Shown in pieces: positions 9,354 through 17,237 of a stretch of DNA of 60,956 nt (position 1 is the first letter of the stretch; each line of letters begins with the position of its first letter). This stretch comes from an uncultured Verrucomicrobiae bacterium (GTDB lineage: Bacteria > Verrucomicrobiota > Verrucomicrobiia > Limisphaerales > UBA1096), in contig CALJHX010000040.1 in NCBI GenBank assembly GCA_937770485.1, forward strand, positions 1 to 60,956, given 5' to 3'. A program made the position numbers and the translations under genes. The notes beneath the pieces are model-generated. The model saw only the letters and a program-made list of their open reading frames with translations, was not told where the DNA came from and searched no databases.

Positions 9354-11792
9354 ATGAAAATTGGATTGGCATTGGTGTTGATTTTCCCGCTTGCGACATG
9401 GGGCGGGCATTGGTCGTTGGAGCCTGTGCGAAGGCCGGTTCCCCCGGCGCTTGGCCTGGCGCAGCGACCAGCGAACGCCGTCGATTCATTTGTGTTTGCT
9501 AAGCTTGCAAAAGAGGGACTTGCCTCGTCCCGCCAGGCCGGGCGGCCTTTGCTCATCCGCCGTCTCTACCTCGTCATGCTGGGGATGCACCCCTCCCCCA
9601 AGGAGGTTGCAGCATTTGTGAACGATCCGCAGCCGGACGCCTGGGAGCGGTTGGTTGATCGCGTGCTGGACGACCCCCTACTCGGCGAACGCTGGGCGCA
9701 GCATTGGCTCGATGTCATTCGCTACGCCGAGACGCACGGATTCGAGACCAACCGGGAGCGACCGAACGCCTGGCCGTTCCGCGACTGGGTGGTGGACGCC
9801 CTCAATCAAGATCTGCCATACGACCAGTTCGTGCGCGGGCAACTGGCCGGCGACGCCCTTGGCAGCGGCATAGGCACCGGCTTTCTCGTCGCGGGGCCGT
9901 ATGATCTTGTCAAGAGCCAAGACATCAACCTTACGCTAATGCAGCGGCAGAATGAACTCGATGGCATGATCAACACCACCGGTACGACGTTCCTCGGGCT
10001 GACGCTGGGGTGCGCGCGCTGTCACGATCACAAATTCGATCCGGTGAGCCAGCGCGACTACTACTCGCTGCAGGCCATCTTCGCAGGGGTGAACCACGCT
10101 GAACGGATGATCGACCAAAAACGCGAGCCCGCTCTCGCGATGGAACAGGCTACCTTGGAGAGTCGGGTTGAATCGGTAAAAAAAGAGCTGACGCTGCTCG
10201 AGGCGAGGATTCCCCGTTTCAAGCCTCCGGTGAACGCGCGGAGCAATGAGGAAATTTTCGACCCGGTGCAGGCTCGGTTTATCCGCTTCAACATCGTTCG
10301 CGCCAACCAATCAGAGCCATGCGTTGATGAACTCGAAATTTTCGCGGAGGGCAAAAATGTCGCGCTGGCCAGTGTCGGGGCCAAGGCTACCGCATCCGGC
10401 GTGTACGCCGACGGCGGCAACGCCTTTCACCAACTTGCATTCGTCAACGACGGCCGACACGGAAACTCACGGAGCTGGATCGCAAAAAACCGCGACAACG
10501 CCTGGGTGCAGATCGAGTTGGCCAAGCCGGTGGCCATCAACCGCATCGCATGGGCGCGCGACCGCGAAGGACATTACGCCGATCGGCTGGCTGTCGAGTA
10601 CACGTTTGACGTTGCGACGGAGCTTGGCCAATGGCGAACCGTTGCCCGTTCCGCCGACCGGCCGCCGACCGGCGACAAAGCCCAAACCAAGCTCGAGTTT
10701 TTGTTAGCCAACTTGAAAGGAGGGGAGGCCACGAACGTCCGCCACTTGGCCAAGCGCCTGGCCGGTGACGAACAGCGGTTAGGCGAAATTCGTGCGGCGA
10801 TGCGGCGCACGGTATACGCCGGCACCTTCCGCCAGCCGGAGGTGACCCATGTGCTGCACCGGGGCGACCCGTTGGCCAAGCGGGACGAAGTCGGGCCGGA
10901 CGGCATCGGCGCGCTTGGCGGCGCGCTTGGCTTGGCCACCAACGCGCCCGAGCAACAGCGGCGACTCAAGCTGGCGCAATGGATCACGACCCCGGACAAC
11001 CCGCTCACGGCGCGGGTGATCGTCAATCGGATTTGGAAGCACCATTTCGGCACAGGCCTCGCCGCGACACTTAACGATCTCGGCGTGAACGGAGTCCGCC
11101 CCACGCACCCGGAACTGCTCGACTGGCTGGCAGCGGAACTGGTCTCGTCCGGCTGGTCCCTTAAGCGGATTCACCGGCTGATCCTAACCTCCCGCGCCTG
11201 GCGGCAATCGAGCCAGCCGCGCAAAGAGGCGCTCGCAGTCGATGGCGGCAGCCGGTTTCTGTGGCGCTTCCCTCCGCGCCGGCTCGAGGCCGAGGTGATT
11301 CGCGACAACATTCTGCTGGCGACAGGCACGCTGGATTCGCGAATGGGTGGACCAGGCTTTAGCGGCTTCCGGGTCGAGGCTGAAAATGTCCGCCACTATC
11401 ATCCCAAGGAAAGCTACGGCCCGGCCGACTGGCGGCGCATGCTTTACATGACGAAAGTACGGCAGGAACGTGAGCCGACATTCGGCGTGTTCGACTGCCC
11501 AGACTTCAACCAAACCGTTCCCAACCGAAGCCGATCGACTACCCCGCTGCAGTCACTGAGCCTGCTCAACAGCCCGTTCGTGCTGCAGCAGGCCGGCTTG
11601 TTAGCCAAGCGGCTCCGGCATGAGTCGGGCACAGACAGCCGCGCTCAAGTGATACGCGCCTGCCAACTCGCGCTTGGCCGCGAACCCACCCGCGAGGAGC
11701 TCTCCGACGCAAGCGGTCTGGTTGCCGAACACACGCTGGAAGCATTCTGCCGCGCCCTGTTCAACGCCAACGAATTCCTGTTTCTGCCCTGA
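9354..11792 (+). CDS. DUF1549/DUF1553 protein with embedded discoidin-like domain
   Basis: An exported protein of 812 residues with a short N-terminal signal. The DUF1549 part (residues about 30-260) ends with a CARCHDHKFDP motif at about residue 220, which resembles a c-type haem site and is conserved in this family. Residues about 300-440 form a beta-rich domain of the F5/8 type C (discoidin) kind, usually sugar-binding (RFIRFNIVRANQSEPCVDEL, WVQIELAKP). The C-terminal DUF1553 part contains WRQSSQP and PNRSRSTTPLQSLSLLN. It is translated 9 bases after the DUF1501 gene. The two families occur together, probably in polysaccharide use at the cell surface, but their activity is unproven. There is no separate N-terminal cytochrome domain. 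Confidence 0.88.
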   Translation: MKIGLALVLIFPLATWGGHWSLEPVRRPVPPALGLAQRPANAVDSFVFAKLAKEGLASSRQAGRPLLIRRLYLVMLGMHPSPKEVAAFVNDPQPDAWERLVDRVLDDPLLGERWAQHWLDVIRYAETHGFETNRERPNAWPFRDWVVDALNQDLPYDQFVRGQLAGDALGSGIGTGFLVAGPYDLVKSQDINLTLMQRQNELDGMINTTGTTFLGLTLGCARCHDHKFDPVSQRDYYSLQAIFAGVNHAERMIDQKREPALAMEQATLESRVESVKKELTLLEARIPRFKPPVNARSNEEIFDPVQARFIRFNIVRANQSEPCVDELEIFAEGKNVALASVGAKATASGVYADGGNAFHQLAFVNDGRHGNSRSWIAKNRDNAWVQIELAKPVAINRIAWARDREGHYADRLAVEYTFDVATELGQWRTVARSADRPPTGDKAQTKLEFLLANLKGGEATNVRHLAKRLAGDEQRLGEIRAAMRRTVYAGTFRQPEVTHVLHRGDPLAKRDEVGPDGIGALGGALGLATNAPEQQRRLKLAQWITTPDNPLTARVIVNRIWKHHFGTGLAATLNDLGVNGVRPTHPELLDWLAAELVSSGWSLKRIHRLILTSRAWRQSSQPRKEALAVDGGSRFLWRFPPRRLEAEVIRDNILLATGTLDSRMGGPGFSGFRVEAENVRHYHPKESYGPADWRRMLYMTKVRQEREPTFGVFDCPDFNQTVPNRSRSTTPLQSLSLLNSPFVLQQAGLLAKRLRHESGTDSRAQVIRACQLALGREPTREELSDASGLVAEHTLEAFCRALFNANEFLFLP

Positions 11793-11866
11793 AACAGGCG
11801 AATAAAAGCAGGCCTGGTTTTAGCGCTCTCCATGTAACGCAGCAGCGGCCGATTGTCGGGAAGCCA

Positions 11867-11876
11867 CTTGGCCAAG
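11867..11876. repeat. intergenic CTTGGCCAAG palindrome
   Basis: A perfect copy in the 131-base gap between the DUF1553 gene and the META-domain gene, 48 bases before the latter's start. No strong terminator is visible in this gap. Confidence 0.65.
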
Positions 11877-11923
11877 CTTTTGACCTACTCATCAAATCCG
11901 GCTTGAAGTTGAACAGGAGGAGG

Positions 11924-12598
11924 ATGAGTCTTGCGCCCGTGATTCTGAAATTTCAATTCGCATATCTAACCTGCCAGACAGCATTCCTGCTTCCCCTCTT
12001 GCTTGCCACACCGGCCCTTGGCCAGGAGGCGTCCAACATTGATTCCTTCGAGGCAGCAACGGTTTCACTTGGGTTCCTATCATCCGACGGAGACTACCAC
12101 CTGGTCGAGGCAAGCCGGGATCTTCAAAAATGGGTGATAGTGGGCCAGTATCCGGGCAACGGAAAACCAGCCCAGTTCAAGGATCTCCGCAGCCAACTGG
12201 GGAATACTCATTTTTATCAGGTAGTCACAAAATCTAAACCGTTTTCGGATGGACTACTCGATCGGAAGTGGAAACTGGTAGCCCTACACGAAGCTGACGA
12301 AATCATCCAACCGAAGAAGGGTCGAACCCACTCCATGACGTTGTCCCGCGACAATAGGGCGGCTGGTCGGAACGACTGCAACGGGTATTCCGGTTCCTAC
12401 TCCATGGTGAAGGGCAACTGGTTGAAATTTGGTAAAAACTTCCTCTCGACGAAAATGTTATGCATGCCGGGTTCACTCGATTTCAAGTTTTTCGAGTCGC
12501 TGCATGCAGCCAAGGGTTTCGAGGTGGACGGAAACAAGCTAAAAATCTACTACGGGGACAACGCCGAAGACTGGATGGAGTTCGAGGATAAAACCTGA
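11924..12598 (+). CDS. secreted META-domain (HslJ-like) protein
   Basis: About 224 residues. The ATG at 11924 is preferred over a TTG at 11903 because AGGAGG sits just upstream, although the spacing is tight. The N-terminus has a signal peptide (FLLPLLLATPALG then Gln). Residues about 105-222 look like a META domain: a Trp-Lys-Leu-Val start, GRNDCNGYSGSY in the middle, and TKMLC near the end with the usual cysteine. META domains occur in HslJ and other small periplasmic or lipid-anchored proteins linked to stress or antibiotic resistance; the exact role is unknown. No operon partner is evident; the next gene is convergent. Confidence 0.7.
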   Translation: MSLAPVILKFQFAYLTCQTAFLLPLLLATPALGQEASNIDSFEAATVSLGFLSSDGDYHLVEASRDLQKWVIVGQYPGNGKPAQFKDLRSQLGNTHFYQVVTKSKPFSDGLLDRKWKLVALHEADEIIQPKKGRTHSMTLSRDNRAAGRNDCNGYSGSYSMVKGNWLKFGKNFLSTKMLCMPGSLDFKFFESLHAAKGFEVDGNKLKIYYGDNAEDWMEFEDKT

Positions 12599-12656
12599 CA
12601 AAATTTTACAAATTCGCAATCTGAAAAAAGCCGGTGGAGAATTTCACGGCAAAACA

Positions 12657-13811
12657 TCAACGCTTGGTTAGATCGCGAACATATATGTTTGCGAAGTTGA
12701 TCGGGCCTCGTGGCACAATTTTTAACGGCCCTTTGGCCGGCACACCGCTCAGTTTTTTGTTTTTGAAAATCGGCTTGCCATTAAGATTCAGGCTGAGCCG
12801 ATCGCCGAGCAACTCGCCCTCGAAGCGGTTCCAGTTACGCCCCTTCAAAACTAGGGCGTCCTTATACAACGAAGGCGCAATCGTGATAACCGCCCCCTCC
12901 GAGCCTCGAAACTGAAACTCACACGACTGCGTCTCCTCCGATACGCGAACATCAAATATAAAGCCAAAGTCATCGAACGACTCGGTCGTCAGGAGCGACT
13001 TGTCGGCTGCTTCCGATTTACCATCGAAACGAAACTGCCAGTTTTGTGAATGCCAACCCTTCGTCGCACGCCAGCCGGAAAAATCAACGCCAGTATACAG
13101 ACATCGATAGCCTCGATTGCTGATAGCTACCTGCCCTGGCTCAAGCGGTGTCGCCGGTAATTCCCTGATGCGCAGGTTGCGGTAATGCACCACGCCACCC
13201 TCCGATTCAAGGCATATGTAGCCCTTGCGTGGGCTGGCCCCCTTCCCGCGCGTCACCACCTTACCATTCACAGCCAGCGAGATGGTTCCGTCGTTGCAAA
13301 CGATCCTGTAGTGATTCCACTCCGGGCTGGGCTTGGAGCGAAACTCCGTGGGGAACGCCCGGCTGCCGCCCCGGCCGTTAACCGGCGTCATCGTCGCGCC
13401 GTGGATCGGAAAAATGTCACCGTGCACAGTGTGCCCCCCGGAGTTCCCGTAGGCATTCTCCAGCACCTGCACCTCGACGCCGCGATGAAACGGCTGCCCG
13501 CGCGCCGTGATGTCATCCGCCCAGACAAAAATTCCGGCATTACCCCTTGGCTTCATGTGCCGCCACTCCACCTCCATGATGAAATTTTGGTACATCCGCT
13601 CCGTGCGCAACTCGCCGGTTGGCATGCCTGAACAAATGATCATCCCATCCCGCACCGACCAGGTGGAAGGCGCCGTGTTTACCGGCACCCAACCCACGAA
13701 ATCCTTGCCGTTAAACAATGGACGAAACCCATCATTCTCGACTGCAACCGACTCAGCCGACAACAAAACGACTGCAAAAAGACAAACGAACCTCTTTTTA
13801 TTGAAAAGCAT
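12657..13811 (-). CDS. secreted double DUF1080 (3-keto-disaccharide hydrolase fold) protein
   Basis: About 384 residues with a signal peptide. Two DUF1080 (concanavalin-like jelly-roll) domains follow each other, about residues 30-205 and 220-380. The first has FNGKDFVGWVPVN and VEVQVLENAYGNSGGH; the second begins with YTGVDFSGWRATKGW. Some DUF1080 proteins hydrolyse 3-keto-glycosides; others are only carbohydrate-binding. The start at 13811 (MLFNKKRF) is chosen because it gives a clean signal peptide; a longer frame starts at 13841 inside a palindrome copy. It is divergent from the tetR operon, with about 170 bases between the starts. Confidence 0.82.
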   Translation of the reverse strand: MLFNKKRFVCLFAVVLLSAESVAVENDGFRPLFNGKDFVGWVPVNTAPSTWSVRDGMIICSGMPTGELRTERMYQNFIMEVEWRHMKPRGNAGIFVWADDITARGQPFHRGVEVQVLENAYGNSGGHTVHGDIFPIHGATMTPVNGRGGSRAFPTEFRSKPSPEWNHYRIVCNDGTISLAVNGKVVTRGKGASPRKGYICLESEGGVVHYRNLRIRELPATPLEPGQVAISNRGYRCLYTGVDFSGWRATKGWHSQNWQFRFDGKSEAADKSLLTTESFDDFGFIFDVRVSEETQSCEFQFRGSEGAVITIAPSLYKDALVLKGRNWNRFEGELLGDRLSLNLNGKPIFKNKKLSGVPAKGPLKIVPRGPINFANIYVRDLTKR

Positions 13812-13840
13812 GATGGGCGTAGTGTGCCCCCAGCCAAGCA

Positions 13841-13850
13841 CTTGGCCAAG
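13841..13850. repeat. intergenic CTTGGCCAAG palindrome
   Basis: A perfect copy 30 bases upstream of the DUF1080 gene start, in the region divergent from tetR. It is close enough to lie in the 5' untranslated region or promoter of the DUF1080 gene. Confidence 0.65.
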
Positions 13851-13959
13851 CGGAATCCCCCGGTCAAACGATGGCTTTCCAACGACGGAATTTGGCGGCG
13901 CACTCCTACCAAAAAACAGGGTTGACGGCTGGAGTTGTGTTAGTTAAAACAAACGCCTG

Positions 13960-13979
13960 ATTCAAACATCCGTTTGAAT
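13960..13979. promoter_or_regulatory. probable TetR operator
   Basis: A perfect 8-bp inverted repeat, ATTCAAAC-ATCC-GTTTGAAT, ending 3 bases before the tetR ATG. Size, symmetry and position are what a TetR-family autorepressor site usually shows. Binding here would block transcription or translation of the whole efflux operon. No second copy was seen nearby. Confidence 0.7.
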
Positions 13980-13982
13980 TAA

Positions 13983-14642
13983 ATGGTAAAAACGGACACC
14001 AAGACACGGATCCTCGACACCGCCGAGCGGCTTTTCGCCCAGAAGGGGTTCGATGCCGTGTCGCTGCGCAACATCATCGCCTCGGCCAAGGTCAACCTCG
14101 CGGCAGTGCATTATCACTTCGGATCGAAGCAGGCGCTGGTTCACGCGGTGATCGGCCGGCGACTCCGCCCAATCAATGGGGAGCGCCTTGCCAAACTGGC
14201 CGAGGCCCGGGCCAAGGCCGGACGGCGACCGGTGAAACTGGAGCGCGTGCTCGAGTGCCTGTTCCTGCCGCTGTTCCGCGTCCAGGCCGACCCCAAAGTT
14301 GGTCCGGCGTTTTCGCGGTTGATCGGCCGTGTGTTGTTCGACCGAAACGCGAACCTTCAAAAATTCATGATGAGCGAGTTGGATGAAGTGATCCCTCAGT
14401 TCAGTGCCGCGCTCGATGCTGCACTACCCGGCTTGGCCAAGGAAGAAACAGATTGGCGCTCGCACTTCATGGCTGGCGCGATGGCGCACACACTTTGCAA
14501 CGCCGACTTGCTGGCGAAGTTTACTGGAACGCAATTCGATCCTCGCGGTTACGAGTCAACAGTACGGAGGTTGATCGATTTCACCGCCGCCGGCTTCCGG
14601 GCAAAGGTCAGCCCGCCCACACGCCCAGGCAAAAAAAAGTAA
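13983..14642 (+). CDS. TetR family repressor of the efflux operon
   Basis: A 219-residue regulator. The N-terminal helix-turn-helix (residues about 8-55: ILDTAERLFAQKGFDAVSLR, then NLAAVHYHFGSKQALV) is a standard TetR DNA-binding domain. The C-terminal ligand domain resembles the CerR-like type found with RND pumps. It is the first gene of a run encoding an outer-membrane factor, adaptor and RND pump, joined by overlapping stop and start codons, so it most likely represses that operon and is released by a pump substrate. The inverted repeat directly upstream suggests autoregulation. The C-terminal tail is lysine-rich. Confidence 0.9.
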   Translation: MVKTDTKTRILDTAERLFAQKGFDAVSLRNIIASAKVNLAAVHYHFGSKQALVHAVIGRRLRPINGERLAKLAEARAKAGRRPVKLERVLECLFLPLFRVQADPKVGPAFSRLIGRVLFDRNANLQKFMMSELDEVIPQFSAALDAALPGLAKEETDWRSHFMAGAMAHTLCNADLLAKFTGTQFDPRGYESTVRRLIDFTAAGFRAKVSPPTRPGKKK

Positions 14643-16066
14643 TGCGCCGAACACCCTTCATCACCGCGGCGGTCCTCCTGCTCGCGGGTTGCACCACCGA
14701 CTCCAACCGGACGGCCCAGGATTTTGCCAGCGGACTCCCCGCCGGCTGGACGGCACCCAGCGGGAGCACTGGCAAAGCACCGGCGTTTTGGTGGCACAGC
14801 TTTCGTGATGCCGGATTGAGTGAGGCGATTGGGCACGCCCTCGACACCAACCCGGATGTCTGGAGTGCCGCCGCCCGGCTCGAGGCCGCCTGGGCACAGG
14901 CGAAGATCACCGGCGCGGAACAGTTCCCGCAGATCGGCCTCAGCGGCGGCTTGTCAGCCAGCCAACTTAACATGGCGCAGTTCGGGGTGAGGATTCCTAA
15001 TATGCCCAATTCCTTCCTCAGCGAACGCCACAACTTGACGCTTGGCGCACAGTGGGAACTCGACCTGTGGGGCCGCGTGAGCGCCGGCAAACGGGTCGCG
15101 CAAGCCAATGCGCTTGGCCAAGAGGCGGAGTTTGCCGGGGCTCGCCACTCGATCGCCGGCCAGGTGGCCAAGGCGTGGATGATGGCCATTGAAGCGCGGC
15201 ACCAGGTGCGCTTGGCCAAGTTTACCGTCTCCACTCACGAGACAACGGTGGCACGGGTTCGCGCCCGGTTCGAGCAAGGCGTCCTCCCGTCGCTGGACTT
15301 GCGCCTGGCCATGGCCAACCTCGCAGGAGCCAAGGCGCAAGTCGCTGAACTCGATACAGTTTCCAGCCAAACAACTCGGCAGTTGGAAATTCTGCTTGGC
15401 CAATTCCCGGCCAACAAACTGGCAGTTCCAGCGGAACTGCCTCAAGTGCCCTCGGCGATCCCGGCCGGTATGCCAGCGGAGATTCTTTCGCGTCGGCCCG
15501 ATCTCGTCGGCGCCGAGCAGCGGCTGTTAGCCACAGGCGCATCGCTCACCCAAGCCGAGGCGTCACTCTACCCGCAAATCAGCCTGACCGGCAGCGGTGG
15601 CACCTCGACGAGCGAACTCTCCGGGCTGCTCTCGGGGGACTCGGGGGTTTGGGGCGTTGCCGCTAACCTGACGCAACCGGTGTTTCAAGGCGGCCGGCTT
15701 CGCGCCAATGTTCGTTTGCAAAAAGCCAACCTGAGAGCCGCCGAGGAAAGCTTCCGCTCAACGATGCTCAAGGCGATGGGTGAAGTGGAAAACGCACTCG
15801 ACGCTGAGCAGCAACTAGCAGTGATGGACGAAGCGCTGGGCGTCGCGTACGAGCAGTCACAAGCCGCCGCACAAATCGCGCAGAAGCGATACGACCTCGG
15901 GCTCGATAACATCATCAAGCTGCTCGAGACACGGCGCCGAGCGATTAACGCCGAGAGTCGATGGTGGGCCGCGCGGCGGCGGCGATTGGAAAACCGAATC
16001 AATTTGCACCTCGCCCTTGGCGGCGGATTTGAATCGATGAATCACAATGGAACAGCAAGCAACTAA
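14642..16066 (+). CDS. outer-membrane efflux lipoprotein (NodT/OprM family)
   Basis: The outer-membrane channel of the tripartite pump. It has 474 residues from ATG 14642, which overlaps the tetR stop codon. The lipoprotein signal ends in LLLAGC, with lipidated Cys at residue 17. Two OEP repeats follow (helical hairpins with PDVWSAAARLEAAWAQ near residue 75 and a matching segment around residue 350). FPQIGLSGG and LYPQISLTGSGG mark the two beta-strand entries, as in NodT-family proteins. Palindrome copies at 15113 (LGQ) and 15211 (LAK) are read in frame. Confidence 0.9.
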   Translation: MRRTPFITAAVLLLAGCTTDSNRTAQDFASGLPAGWTAPSGSTGKAPAFWWHSFRDAGLSEAIGHALDTNPDVWSAAARLEAAWAQAKITGAEQFPQIGLSGGLSASQLNMAQFGVRIPNMPNSFLSERHNLTLGAQWELDLWGRVSAGKRVAQANALGQEAEFAGARHSIAGQVAKAWMMAIEARHQVRLAKFTVSTHETTVARVRARFEQGVLPSLDLRLAMANLAGAKAQVAELDTVSSQTTRQLEILLGQFPANKLAVPAELPQVPSAIPAGMPAEILSRRPDLVGAEQRLLATGASLTQAEASLYPQISLTGSGGTSTSELSGLLSGDSGVWGVAANLTQPVFQGGRLRANVRLQKANLRAAEESFRSTMLKAMGEVENALDAEQQLAVMDEALGVAYEQSQAAAQIAQKRYDLGLDNIIKLLETRRRAINAESRWWAARRRRLENRINLHLALGGGFESMNHNGTASN

Positions 16067-17237
16067 TCTCAACCGCAGGTTAAAAATAATTTCAACGTTT
16101 GCCGTGGGAATTATTGGCATCGTGTTGGCCGTGGTGTTGGCGAAGAGCACCAAAAAGCCGGAGTCGAAAACTCCCGAGCTCAAACTGCCAAGCGTGGAAG
16201 TGCAGATTGTGGAAACGACCCGGCACTCGTACCGGATTCAGTCGCAGGGAACGGCCCTGCCCCGGACGAGTATCCGGCTCGTGAGCGAGGTCAGCGGCAG
16301 GGTGGTATCCGTCGCCGAGTCATTCGATGTCGGCCAGATTTTTGCGAAGGATGATGTGCTGCTGAAGATCGATTCGCGGGACTACGAACTGGCGCTCGCG
16401 CAGGCCAGGTCACAGGTCGCCCAAGCAGAGTTGCGGTTGCAGATGGAGGTGAAGGAGGCGGACGTCGTTCGGCGCGAATGGCAGTTGCTCAACCAAGACG
16501 AGCCGACCGGCTTGCAGGCGCGTGAACCGCAACTCGCCAGCGCCCGAGCCGCACTCGAAGCCGCGCTCGCCGCCGAGGAGGCGGCTAAGCGCAACCTCGA
16601 TCGCTGCGAAATCCGCGCGCCGTTCGACGGCATGGTGGCAAGGGCGAATGTGCGCCCCAGTCAATTTGCCGCCTTGGCCACGCCGCTTGGCGAACTGTTC
16701 GCCACCGATGTTTCGGAAGTGCGTTTGCCGCTCAGCTCGAATGACTTAAGCTTCATCGATTTGCCCAAGCCCGGCGCGAAAGTTGCGCTTGGCCAAGCGC
16801 CCAAGGTGACACTAAGTGCCCGGGCCGGCGAACGGCGAACGGAGTGGCCTGGGCACATTTTGCGCTCGGAGGAGACGGTCGATCCGATGAACCGGATGGT
16901 TTACGTGGTGGCACAGGTCATCGACCCGTATGGCTTGGCCAAGCGCGACGGCGCACCGCTGCGAAGCGGGATGTTTGTGCGGGCCAGCATCGAGGGCCGA
17001 ACGCAGGAGAACGTCATCGTGCTGCCGCGTCATGCGCTTCGCGGGAGAAATCAAGTGTGGATCGTGAGCGAAAACAAACTGACTTTCCGCACAGTGAAGG
17101 TTGCCTTTGCAGACGCCAAACAGGTGATTGTTACGGGAGGGATTCAACCGGGTGAACAGGTGGTCGTCTCGCTGCTTGCCGCGGTGGTGGACGGCATGGG
17201 TGTAAAGGTGCGGGAGGCGGACTCAACGGATGAATAA
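16047..17237 (+). CDS. RND efflux periplasmic adaptor (HlyD/MFP family)
   Basis: A membrane fusion protein of 396 residues that links the pump to the outer-membrane channel. It has one N-terminal membrane anchor (residues about 13-32). The lipoyl/barrel-sandwich halves follow, with RLVSEVSGRVVSVAESFDVG and CEIRAPFDGMVARANV, flanking a coiled-coil hairpin at about residues 105-185. The beta-barrel and membrane-proximal domains end the protein. The start overlaps the outer-membrane factor gene by 20 bases and its end overlaps the pump gene by 8, so translation is coupled. Palindrome copies at 16788 (LGQA) and 16934 (LAKR) lie in the beta-barrel region. Confidence 0.92.
   Translation: MEQQATNLNRRLKIISTFAVGIIGIVLAVVLAKSTKKPESKTPELKLPSVEVQIVETTRHSYRIQSQGTALPRTSIRLVSEVSGRVVSVAESFDVGQIFAKDDVLLKIDSRDYELALAQARSQVAQAELRLQMEVKEADVVRREWQLLNQDEPTGLQAREPQLASARAALEAALAAEEAAKRNLDRCEIRAPFDGMVARANVRPSQFAALATPLGELFATDVSEVRLPLSSNDLSFIDLPKPGAKVALGQAPKVTLSARAGERRTEWPGHILRSEETVDPMNRMVYVVAQVIDPYGLAKRDGAPLRSGMFVRASIEGRTQENVIVLPRHALRGRNQVWIVSENKLTFRTVKVAFADAKQVIVTGGIQPGEQVVVSLLAAVVDGMGVKVREADSTDE

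Noticed and set aside
13811..13841. A longer N-terminus for the double DUF1080 protein
   Set aside because: The extra residues come from a palindrome copy and precede a standard signal peptide at 13811.
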